64,000 bases of DNA, from assembly GCA_037349105.1 (NCBI GenBank), contig JAYJMM010000069.1:248001-312000 (forward strand). Direction: 5' to 3'. Positions 48,736-58,800 of the stretch are shown one piece after another. The notes below the pieces were generated by a model. The model did not search any database. It was not told the DNA's origin and was given only the letters and a program-made list of their open reading frames with translations. How positions within the stretch are numbered: position 1 is the stretch's first letter; every line of letters begins with the position of its first letter. Both the position numbers and the translations under genes were made by a program. Origin of the DNA: Limnomonas spitsbergensis. Lineage: Eukaryota > Chlorophyta > Chlorophyceae > Chlamydomonadales.

Positions 48736-50150
48736 CTAATAGTGCTTCACAAAGCTCTGTAATTCCGCTTCCAATCGTTGGAAGGAGGGTCTCTTCCCAG
48801 GGTCTTGGTCCCACATCCCTCAATAAGGTGGGCGGTGTTCATTGGCACGAGGCAGCGGATGCCGGGAGCCAACACCGTTGGTATGATGGGGCGTTGGCGG
48901 TTGGCGATGAAGTTCAAAGCATGGTCTTTATGAGCTTCGAGGAAAGGACACACATGCGTAAAAATGGAAATTTTAGGCGGCACATCAAGTGGGGGAGAAA
49001 ACCAAATGGGAAGTTGTAGTGAAGTATATGTGAAAAGGTGTAACATAGATTGCACAAGAAGCACACACATGTACAACTTTATTGTATCTTGAGGCCGAGC
49101 ATGTCCACCATGTTCACCCCCCCCGGTGTAAATCTCCAATAAGACCATTGCAAAGGAGTACACATCTCCTTCCATGGTGCGGTAACAGGTAGGGGCGGTT
49201 GCCCCGGGCTTGAGCATGCCTGAGAGGAGCTCCGGAGCCGAATACACGACGGACCTTGCTGTGCTGTTGACAGCCATGGTCAGGGTGGAAGTCTACGGTA
49301 TCATTTCATACATACAGAAACACATTCAACAAGCAAGCCAGCATGTGATTACATGACGTGTTCATTACTCACAACTAGGGAGCGACGAAGAAAAATATAA
49401 CTCGTATAACATAATCAGTGTCTTTTATCTCAGTGATCATACAAAGTAAGGTTAACGGAATGCACAATTTATTTTTTGTCAATCACCTTCATGCTCGACA
49501 AGCCAAAGTCGCTGACCACAACTCACATACCGGTATCATCATCCACAAGCAGATTGCCCGGCTTGAGTACACCATGGACAATCTGGACAAAGAGTGAGAG
49601 GCGGATGTGAATTATTAGTGAACATACATACACTGGATTGTAAACATCCATCGACTAAACATTTTCAGAAGGCTCGCCACTTGAAGATATTGTAAACATT
49701 TATTTACGAGTGGCATAACAAACTTGATACATTTCAAATATCGGTAATTGAATTGGGCTTCCCATTCAATGCCATCCATGGGATGAACTGAAACAAGGAA
49801 GCACATATATACACATATATGTGGCAATCGTTTGGCACAAGGCCGCCATACATTGCACACCATAGTCGACATCATTGTACACCGGTGTATTTCCATCCGT
49901 CACTTTTTCATAACAAATCACATATCAAGTGTCCAAGATTCACATGTAGCGATCACTTGCTAGCAAAACTAGAGCATAAGTAGGAGCAATTCAAAACAAA
50001 ATGTGTTGATTGTGCATGACCCCACAAATAACGAGTGGTTGGACATCATCAATTTAAGTTGATGGTGCTAGGCATCAACCTGTTTCACGCCTCCCTTATA
50101 ACTAACAATGCCTGCAAGTATGCCATTCCCTTGGCGACATCTAGGGCCAT
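48736..50150 (-). pseudogene. Degenerate TKL-type protein kinase domain
   Basis: Four exon-like blocks follow kinase order. 50150 to about 50100 gives ALDVAKGMAYLQAL (helix alphaE). 49582-49487 gives IVHGVLKPGNLLVDD and SDFGLSS (catalytic loop and DFG). 49292-49118 gives VVYSAPELL and DVYSFAMVLLEIYTG (APE and subdomain IX). About 48955-48736 gives RPIIP and, after a shift, DPGKRPSFQRLEAELQSF before TAG. The join from block 2 to block 3 (AAG|GTGATT, CCGTAG|ACT) is in phase. Three lesions are visible: catalytic HRD is HGV, an in-frame TGA lies at 49523-49525 just before DFG, and a frameshift lies near 48817-48822. No N-lobe was found. It is a broken receptor-like or cytoplasmic kinase that could not phosphorylate. 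Confidence 0.75.
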
Positions 50151-50159
50151 CTGTGAAGC

Positions 50160-50374
50160 TTGTGAATTTTTTTACAGTCCAACGGGGCATCACATTTGAT
50201 GCATGGGACTTGTGCCCGTAAACCGGTACAGGCACTAAATACGCTAGGACAACGAGCGAAAACTAGTGACCCCCCTGGGCAAGCAACCAACACACAACCA
50301 CTGAGAAGTAGCGTGGGAATGAACCCCATAGTGCAGAAGATTAGCCCCAGCCACATAACGAGACGTGGGTGCAA
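50160..50374 (-). repeat. Segment shared with 62895-63000 (CDAPL box)
   Basis: On the minus strand about 70 bases match the plus strand at 62925-62995. Both translate to a GLRA-x-VPC...CDAPL-[DE]-CK pattern. The segment adjoins the kinase alphaE block, so it may be an upstream exon remnant or a dispersed repeat. Upstream there is a hydrophobic run (LVMWLGLIFCTMGFIP) that could be a membrane span. Confidence 0.5.
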
Positions 50375-50399
50375 AAGAGTTCGGTTGGATGCCTCCTAG

Positions 50400-50770
50400 G
50401 AAAATTAGGAAGGAAAGAAGAAGATCAAAGTAAGTGAAATTGTATAAGTCTGTGTAAAGACTGTATGATGCGTGAGCGACACTTCAATGAGATTGAGTGT
50501 TTTTTAAATTGTGAACAAGGTGAGGCACTATGTGATGCGTAACTTAAGTGAGTAAAGTGTTTAAAAAGTGTGAACTGAGTTGTATAAATAATTGAGATGA
50601 GTACCGGGAGTGCAACTTCTGTAAGTGAGCGATTTCAATGTTGCATAAGTAATCTAGAAACAATGATACATACATATGAGGCCAGAGAAAGGAATTGTGC
50701 TAATCAAGGGGACAGTCTTCCCATCAAGGACTGATCTGCAGTCTATCATCATATGAGCTCAGTTTATCCG
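50400..50770. other. Intergenic, no gene seen
   Basis: AT-rich sequence with scattered TGTGAA and AAGTGAG words. No exon chain or RNA gene. Confidence 0.45.
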
Positions 50771-51990
50771 GGGTGGATTGGTCTTCCGCTACCATTCCCC
50801 CCTTCCCCCAGCGCAATCTGACCTCCTCCGCCACCAGTCCCCCCTTCCACCTGCGCAATCTGACCTCCTCCACCACCATTCCCCCCTTCCACCAGCGCAA
50901 TCTGACCTCCTCCGCCACCAGTCCCCCCTTCCACCAGCGCAATCTGACCTCCTCCGCCACTATTCCCCCCTTCCACCAGCGCAATCTGACCTCCTCCGCC
51001 ATCAGTCCCCCCTCCACCCAGCGCACTTTGACCTCCTCCGCCACCATTCCCCCCTTCAACCAGCGCAATCTGACCTCATCCGCCACCAGTCCCCCCTTCC
51101 ACCAACGCAATCTGACCTCCTCCGCCATCAGTCCACCCTCCACCCAACGCACTTTGATCTCCTCCGCCACCATTCCCCCCTTCCACCAGCGCAATCTGAC
51201 CTCATATGCCATCAGTCCCCCCTCCGCCCAGCGCACTTTGACCTCCTCCGCCACCATTCCCCCCTTCCACCAACGCAATCTGACCTCCTCCGCCACTAGG
51301 CCCTCATTCCCCCAACGCAATCTGACCTCCTCCGCCACTACCCCTCCCTTCCACCAACGCAATCTGACCTCCTCCGCCACCATTCCCCCCTCCACCCAGC
51401 GCACTTTGACCTCCTCCGCCACCATTCCCCCCTTCCCCTGCGCAATCTGACCTCCTCCGCCACCAGTCCCCCCTTCCACCAGCGCAATCTGACCTCCTCG
51501 GCCAGCAATCCCCCCTCCACCCAACGCACTTTGACCTCCTCCGCCACCATTCCCCCCTTCCACCAGCGCAATCTGACCTCCTCAGCCACCAGTCCCCCTT
51601 TCCACCAGCGCAATCTGACGTCCTTGGCCACTAGTCCCCCCTCCACCCAGCCCAGTTTGACCTCCTCCGCCACCATTCTTCCCTTCCACCATCGCAATCT
51701 GACCTGCTCCGCCACCAGTCCCACCTCCACCCAACGCACTTTGACCTCCTCTACCACCAGTTCCCCCTTTCACCAGCGCAATCTGACCTCCTCTGCCTCC
51801 AGTTCCCCGTCCCCCAAGCACATTGTGACCTCTTATGCAACACGTCCCCCCTCCCCCAGCGCAATCTGACCTCCTTGGCCACAAGGCCCCCCTTCCACTA
51901 GCGCACTTTGACCTCCTCCACCACCATTCCCCCCTTCCACCAGCGCAATCTGACCTCCTCCGCCACCAGTCCCCCCACCTGCAACTCACT
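50771..51990 (-). repeat. Second locus of the 42-bp minisatellite, opposite orientation
   Basis: About 29 units of 42 bp with the box CAATCTGACCTCCTCCGCCA and CCCCCCTTCCACCAGCG. The reverse complement is the same family as 39610-42020: both share GGCGGAGGAGGTCAGA, then TGCGCTGG and a G-rich tail. Two sub-types alternate (GCGCAATCTGA and GCGCACTTTGA). Here the minus strand is G-rich. Ser/Pro/Thr open frames are artefacts. I found no CACTA ends near this copy. Confidence 0.93.
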
Positions 51991-52548
51991 GTGACCTCTA
52001 AAGCACACAATGACCCTACACATGAAGTGAAGGACTAGAGAGTGAACGTTGGCCGTAATAAGCTGCGGTGATGCGGTCGGCCCATGGGTTGTTAATTAAG
52101 TACACCGGGTTGAACAAATAAGATCCATGCAGCATGGTGCACAGTAGCTTGGGCAAGTTGACAGCAAGCCTAAACAAGAAGTGAGGGAATAGAGAGTGAG
52201 CGCTATTTGAGGAGCTTTTTTTGGAACATGCTTCTGCTGAATAGCTGGCTCCTTGGCATGGGGCAGTGTTTTGGCTTGGGTGTGGCTCCGTTTTGCTTGT
52301 GCACAAAGCCTAGGCTGGCGTTGTTATCTTTTGATACCGCGGCTTTTGCTAACATTTGTATTTATAATAGCATAGGGCTTTCTCTCATTTGCACGCGGCT
52401 TAAACGAGGAACACCTACTTATGACACGGGCAGTGAGGAATACTTTGGGCTGCCTTTTCCTTTTGGGGGAGTATTTTCTTTCTCCTTTGTGGTTTCTCCT
52501 CCTTCACCTCTTACCTTAAGTTCCTTTTATTTTCTCCTAACAAGACAG
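51991..52548. other. Intergenic; pyrimidine-rich tract before module copy 3
   Basis: No gene is supported. 52448-52545 is T/C-rich (TTTCTCCTTTG, TTTTATTTTCTCC) and matches in complement the purine tract at 63620-63685, so this is probably a fragment of the same retroelement family. Confidence 0.55.
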
Positions 52549-52615
52549 TTGGGCGCCCACGCGGCCGAGCCTTCTTGAGCAAGGCCCATAGGTGTTATGT
52601 CAGTTGTGTCATTGA
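52549..52615 (+). repeat. Dispersed 60-bp module, copy 3
   Basis: Starts TTGGGCGCCCACGCGGCCGA, continues CTTCTTGAGCAAGGCCCATA and ends at a GTCATTGAC-like box. It has the same relation to a pyrimidine tract as copies 2 and 4. Confidence 0.88.
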
Positions 52616-53533
52616 CTCATGCATTCTCTACCGGTAACTTACACCTGCAAAATGCTCTCCGGTAAAATTTGCCTTAATTTTATCCTGTCCGGTTTAAGAC
52701 AATGTGTGTCAATGTCTGGGAAAATGATATCTACCACGTTGTCCACAAAGGCCAAGGAATCCCACCCAAGCATGCCCCAGTACAACTCTAAAACGTCTCT
52801 AGCACCGTTTGCTACCGCAAGTTACTGGCAGTTATGCGTAAAGACGGCATTTACTAATATCAATACGATTTGGCATTACACTTTGGCAATTTGAACTGGC
52901 ATGACATTTTATTAATCATAGATGCGCGTACCGTGGGCCCAATTCCACTAGGGCGCTCGACGGAACACGTTCCGGTGGCGGTTTATCTGGTTGAGCGAGG
53001 CTTCAGCCACGCTGGCTGGTTTTTTTTTGAAATGCAATTCCACTTGTATCTGGAATGTGTTCGTGTACGGCTTAGACCGAATCTTTCTAGTGAACAGCCT
53101 GTCAGGCATTTGCCTTATCGCTTCGTGTATCTAGAGTGTTCTGTCTACTTGTCTCGCTTAGCATGATACGGTAGTCCTGCTTGAAAAATGTCGAGTTGCA
53201 AGGTACGTGCAGCCAGAGATGCCATGGCACTGTCGAAGTTGGGTGCAAATGCATGCCGCTGCTAAACGATAGCCCAGGCGATCGGAGGGACTGCTAGGGG
53301 GCACACGTCGACATTCGCCATTGGGTTGGCCAGATCGGTGCCAACCTCTTCGCGGGAAAGATTCAAATGAGGCTCCTATTGAGGATATGCGTCGGCCATG
53401 GCAGCAGGAACGGGCGAAAAGGAGTTTTAAGAACGAACGAAAGATGACGGCGATGCAAATTTGAAGATGAGGACGAAGTTGTCCACGTTGTCGGAGCGTT
53501 GATGCGAAGTATTTACGAACGTCGTCATTAGCC
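52616..53533. other. Intergenic, no supported gene
   Basis: Several short frames occur on both strands but none has splice partners or a recognisable motif. Confidence 0.4.
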
Positions 53534-53536
53534 CAG

Positions 53537-54171
53537 GGGCCCGTTCACATTGGAGGTGATCCGAGCCAAAAGTGGGCGCCGTACATAATTCTGAGATGAT
53601 CCTAACTAGATCCACACTAGAGGCGCGAGTTGGGCGCGAGTTGGGCGACAGTTAGTCGTTATACTTTGTGTACATCTAGGATCATTTCAGAAACGACCTC
53701 CCGAGGTAGTGCTGAGAAATGAGCCAAATGATCTTGCCACGCTGGCTGCCACGCTCCCACGCTAGCTCAGTTCAGGGTTTACGCAAACTCAAACTAGGTC
53801 GATTACGTGCATTCTTGTCTCATTCGTTTACATGGTTGTTATCTGTTAACAAGTGTGATTAAACAAAATGTTTGATCGAGGCGGAACCATGCTGGACATT
53901 GTCAAAATGGAAAGTCTCGGTCAATACGAGCTCTGGTACAAGCTCGAGATCCCTGAGCGATTTCTCTTGCGTTCACAACATCATTGACAAGCGCGCCACG
54001 ACGATCGTGTTGTGCTCATAACAGAAGTTGACTGTGAACTCGTCAGTGGCTGGCGGATTCCTGCAAGTAGCTGAAACTGGCGAGAAAGTGGGCAAAAATT
54101 ATCCTACCTAGTTCCACACTTGGGCCGCAAATGATCCCAACGACTGGATTGGAGCCAATGTGAACGGGCCC
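53537..54171. mobile_element. 635-bp MITE with 17-bp terminal inverted repeats
   Basis: The ends read GGGCCCGTTCACATTGG and its exact complement (53537-53553 and 54155-54171), flanked by the 3-bp duplication CAG (53534-53536 and 54172-54174). No transposase is present. A G/C-start terminus with a 3-bp duplication recalls PIF/Harbinger-like MITEs, whose duplication is usually TWA, so the superfamily is uncertain. A nested inverted repeat starting TTCTGAGATGATCCTA (53588) pairs with TAGGATCATTTCAGAA (ending 53692). Confidence 0.85.
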
Positions 54172-54300
54172 CAGATGCCTCAGATTTTGGTGTCGGGTTT
54201 TTCGGGGTTTGGCGGGTGAGGTCATAGCGCTTTTAGGGTAAACTGCGTCCCCGAGGCAATCATCGCGTCGGCTTGGTCTGTTTTGGAGGGATACGTGGCA

Positions 54301-54843
54301 TCACACTTTTTGTGCCAGCCGAACTTGTCTCTCTTCTTGACAGTTCCTTCTTTGTTTGTCTTGCCTACGTTCGGTGACTAGTTTTGCATCGATCAAAATA
54401 GGAGCGATGCAAAATTTGGCACTTAACGGGTACGGCTGGGCCACGCTGGCGCCAGCTGGCGTTCCGGTGCCATTCCAGTGACAAGTGGAATTGGGGAGGG
54501 TGAGCTGGCATTTCCGCGTTCCGGTGACAAGTGGATATGGGCCCCGTGTGCAATCAAGGTTTGTGACGTTGTGACCTGTAACGTTACACATGTACCGCTT
54601 AAAAGGAATGATCGTGACACCATTAAAGAGTGTTAGATTTGCGTTAGCTATCTTATATGCTTCGGACCCAAGCAAAAAACAGGACAAAATACGGCATTTT
54701 CGGCAGCTTCTGATACGGCTGCATGCGTTGTGCGTGCCGACCATTGAACTATTGGATGCCTGACCCCATGCGGTGTAGGGAGCCTGGAGGTGAACTGAAA
54801 CGGCGCATGTAAGATGTGAATGCGTCAGCATTGGACGGTACAC
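54301..54843 (-). CDS. Open segment of 180 codons, possible secreted Cys-rich exon
   Basis: No family is recognised. The reading has several cysteines and N-glycosylation sequons (ANLT, CNVT, HNVT, PNST, NGTG) and no internal stop. An internal direct repeat of about 45 bp (GGCACCGGAACGCCAGCTGG versus CACCGGAACGCGGAAATGCC) may explain part of the openness. No clear signal peptide or splice chain is visible, so it may be an exon of a larger extracellular protein or chance. Confidence 0.25.
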   Translation of the reverse strand: MYRPMLTHSHLTCAVSVHLQAPYTAWGQASNSSMVGTHNACSRIRSCRKCRILSCFLLGSEAYKIANANLTLFNGVTIIPFKRYMCNVTGHNVTNLDCTRGPYPLVTGTRKCQLTLPNSTCHWNGTGTPAGASVAQPYPLSAKFCIAPILIDAKLVTERRQDKQRRNCQEERQVRLAQKV

Positions 54844-55818
54844 CGCTCGAAATTGGTCTCTCTGCTAGCGTTGCATCGAACTTGCAGCAAAACGTCTTTC
54901 ACGTGAAGATCCTCGAATGTAGCGAGATCCCGTCTATGTCGGGATGCGTCCAAGATTTGAGCCTTTGCGTGGAAATAAAATGCTGCTATCTCTTGGAATT
55001 GCAGATCACCTCTTTCATTTACTGACGACATCAAAAACGGCTGTGCTCTAATTGTTACACCTGGTAGTGGCAACATTATAGAATGAGCGGTATCAAGTTT
55101 TCGTTTGGGTCCGTGTCAAGCAAGAGGGGTGCGCCAGATGGAGAATCTGGCCAATCAAGCAAGTCAGGGCGCGCCGAAGCAGGCGACTCCTGCAAGTAAG
55201 TCGATGTTTATACGAATTTGCCTGGTGAACAATGAGCTTTCAGATTCATGGCATGCATTATGTGTCATGTTTGCAGATGACTAGTACATAGTCCTGCGAA
55301 TGGGACCAGCAACCGAAAAGAATAAATTCACCACGAAGCTTCAGGTTATATCCCGTGACGGACGCTGGATGCACCCCATTATGGGGAAAGCAGAGGCACT
55401 CAACAGAATTGTTGCCTTCGGCCTGGGCGCACGTGTGAAGTAAGTTTTCGGAGCTAAGGCCCTCATCGCTCATTTCACTAGCAGCACAGCTCCTAAACCC
55501 CCATCACTTTCACAAATCCAATTAGCGCAAATCTCCTCGTTCCGACGGTACATGTCGGAAGTTGGAACGGAAGTCGGAAGTTTCACGTGACTCCCTGTTA
55601 TTATAACACATCGGCATGACGTCCACAAAAATATTGCGAAATCCCCTACAAATACCGGGGTGCTGCATTTGTGTACGAAAAGCTTATCAACATCAAGCAA
55701 ACATCCACAAGGCAAAGCCCATCCATCGCTCGATTAAATAGCGGTTATACACTCGGCTTTGCTCGTCAGCTCTTCGAGATATTGGGCTTCAAGGAGTGCC
55801 AGTGCGCCTTCGCCATAC
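54844..55818. other. Intergenic upstream of the MACPF gene
   Basis: No other gene is supported. The first MACPF exon may extend upstream in frame before 55819, or an unseen 5' exon may lie here. No convincing core promoter was identified. Confidence 0.4.
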
Positions 55819-58800
55819 ATGTTGTTGCTGATGAGTCACTCATCGTCTGCAGCTCGCGATCTCGCTTCTCGTCAACAGCGTCAATTACTAGGCATTCCAA
55901 GTGGCAAGGAGCAAGTTGCTGCAGTATTAGGCAGCATCATCAACGTTATCAAGGTAGGTCGACACGCACTTGCTCAAACAACCCTCAAATCCTCAAAGTG
56001 CAAGCATCGTGGCGGCATGCAATGCGCTGTGATTACGTTTCTAGAAGGATCGACGAAATGCTTTGCATTAAGGGGTTTCGCACATTGTGATTGCACTAGT
56101 TGAGGGCTAGGAAGATACACATGAAAGTATTCGGATGAACATCGGGTTGTCTCAGCAAGCTGCAAATGCATATGAAGTCGAGTGCGACAAACAGACCGTA
56201 CCGGTGCGTGACTAGGGCGCAGGGCGTCCCGTCAACCTGTGCTCCCCCACATCCACATACATCGCATCCGACTCTGCGATCTCTTTATTTGTTAACAAGG
56301 CCCGATTCACTCATGCTTGTAATGTTACTCTGCGTTTGCCCTGATAACGCTCTAGTTCCTTCGCGATACAACCCCGCCCATGACGTGCCTGTGCTTCACG
56401 ATACCACGATCAATGCCGTGCTAGCACCGACGGCGCAACAATCACACTACCAGTACCCAGATCGCCACTCTTATCCCTCTCGTGATGGTATCCACCTCAC
56501 CATCCTTACCATCCTTTCTGATGTACAACCTCCCAAATCCCCTCTCTCCTCTTTCTCAGACCCTTTCCGCCCCCTCCCACCACTGGCACGCACAGGACGA
56601 CCTTTTCTCCCAGACGCTGGGGCAAGGTAAGGTCAACATCCTGAAGTCCACGGGGTCCAACTGCGTCACCTGGGCACCGAACCTCAACTTCAACGCACAA
56701 TCGTCGGAGTTCTCCTCAACCTCTGTCTTTTCAAAGAGCGTCGCGATCACAACCAATGTTGAGGTGAGTGAAAGGAAGGGTACCATGCAACGCCATGCTG
56801 CGCGCTCTTGCCCATGTGCAGTCAACCCTGCCATGCAGCAGCCAGCAGGCTCTTGCCCGAGCACGGTCAAGGGAAGGGTCCATGCCTGTCATGCATGCTG
56901 TGCTCTCTCGCCCATACTGGCCATATGCAGTCACCTGCTTGCTCCCCTCATTTCCTTGCTTTCTGCCTCACCTTGCTAATCCGCGATGCATGCTGTTGTG
57001 ACTCGAATTGCGGTAGTGTTACATTTCGTACAAATCAGTCATTTTAGCATACAAAGCAATCTCTGGCCTTCAAGATCCAGCATCCTGCCCAGTATATCAT
57101 CAGCACGGCCAAACAAGCACGCCATCCCTTACATCCGCACCCACCCATGCGCAAGCGTCGACATAATTCCCCACCAACACCCTCATGGCCCGCGTGCCTC
57201 TTTCTGGCGAGCGGCTGGTGGGCATCCACGTCCCCCCACCCAAAGAGTGATGCCACTCCTTACATCCACCCACCAACACAAACAACAATATTTGCCAGGC
57301 AAGCGGTTGTTGGTATCGCCGTCTATGAGTCAACCGCGGCCATGAACCTAACTGTGCCCTCAGCAGCATGACCGGCAACATGATGCTCAACACTTAACAC
57401 TTAACCCGTGAACCAGACATTCTTGCCCCCCCTCACCCACCCACCCATACCTCACACCCCCACGCGCGCTTCCACGCAAGCTGCTGGGAAGCCTTCGTGT
57501 CAGCCTCAGCCTCCTAACCCATTGCGTTCTTCCGGCATCGCCAACAACACCTGTATCAATAGTCTTCACCCTCACCCTTTAGCCTTAAAACCAACCCTTG
57601 GTGCTCCCCCTCTCATCCACACCACCCACGTGCCTTTCAGGCCAGCGGCTGGGGCGCCTCCATGTCTGCATCGGCCTCCTACCAGACAGCCTCATCCGGA
57701 AGCACCAACAACGTCGGCATCGAGATGTCCTGGTCTGCCACTGCCTTGGACCTCTTCCTAGACACCTCGTGCGAGACGGGCGGCGCGATCAGCCCCCACA
57801 TCTTGGCCGCCTGGGACGCCCTCCCCCTCACATGCGACACCAAGGCCAACTGCCTGCAGTATTATAACTTTGTTGCAACGTACGGTACGCACATCATCAC
57901 AACAGTGACTACCGGTGCAAAGATCACGGTGAGGACAGTTTCCTTGCTCCCCTGTTCATTAAAGAGGTTTCAGATAAAGGTCAGCCTTAGCTCAGGGTGT
58001 AGGATTTGTCAGCTGCAGGTCAGCTACAGGTCAGCTACAGGCCAGCTACAGATTGTTTTACTTTATTTCGACATTTGGCAGACATTCCATCACTGCGGTG
58101 ATAATTGGTGCAAATGTCAATTTGGGAGTAGAGCTCTCTTGCTTCTTTATGGTGTTGAAGCTTTTCTGCTATGGCCTCCAGCAGTCGGGACGTGTTGCAA
58201 CAAGCATTGCTGCTTAGAATACAGGCCGTAGTCCGACGAAGGTCTTGTCCCAGTGAGCCACATGGTAGCCACCTAGTGCTGCTCGCCTTAGTCGTCACAT
58301 CAGCACAACAGATGTCAAAAATCTGAAGCCCTAAATCATTAGCACTTATCCTTAACCCTAGACCCTATAGATATGTACAATTCTCTATATCACAAATCCA
58401 AAACTAGACCTGTCGGCCGTCCCGTCCTTAACCCCAAACCCTTTCCATTTTTTCTGCGCAGTTCTATGCGACGGTGGATCAGTCGACTTCCCTTTCCTCC
58501 TCGGACGTCAAGGCATCCGTGTGTGCAAGCTACGGGAGCGCCATCGTCTCAGTTGGGGCTTGTGTCGGAATATCGTCAAGTCGGTGATGGACTGTGATTC
58601 AGCTCCAACTGTATTAAGGGAATCTGCTGTCGGGGACTTTGCCCTTGCTCTTGCTTTTACCTGCAAGCATGTGACTAGAAAAGCTGCAGTACAGGTAGGT
58701 TACCACCATATTTAGCATGCCCAGTCTAGTCAGCCGTTCAGCTAGCAAAAGGCAAGACACCAGCCGTTTCACACTTTCCACACTTTGTTTCCGGAAATCA

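Noticed and set aside
50724..52010. Long minus- and plus-strand open frames of repetitive composition
   Set aside because: Same minisatellite artefact as at 39.6 kb.
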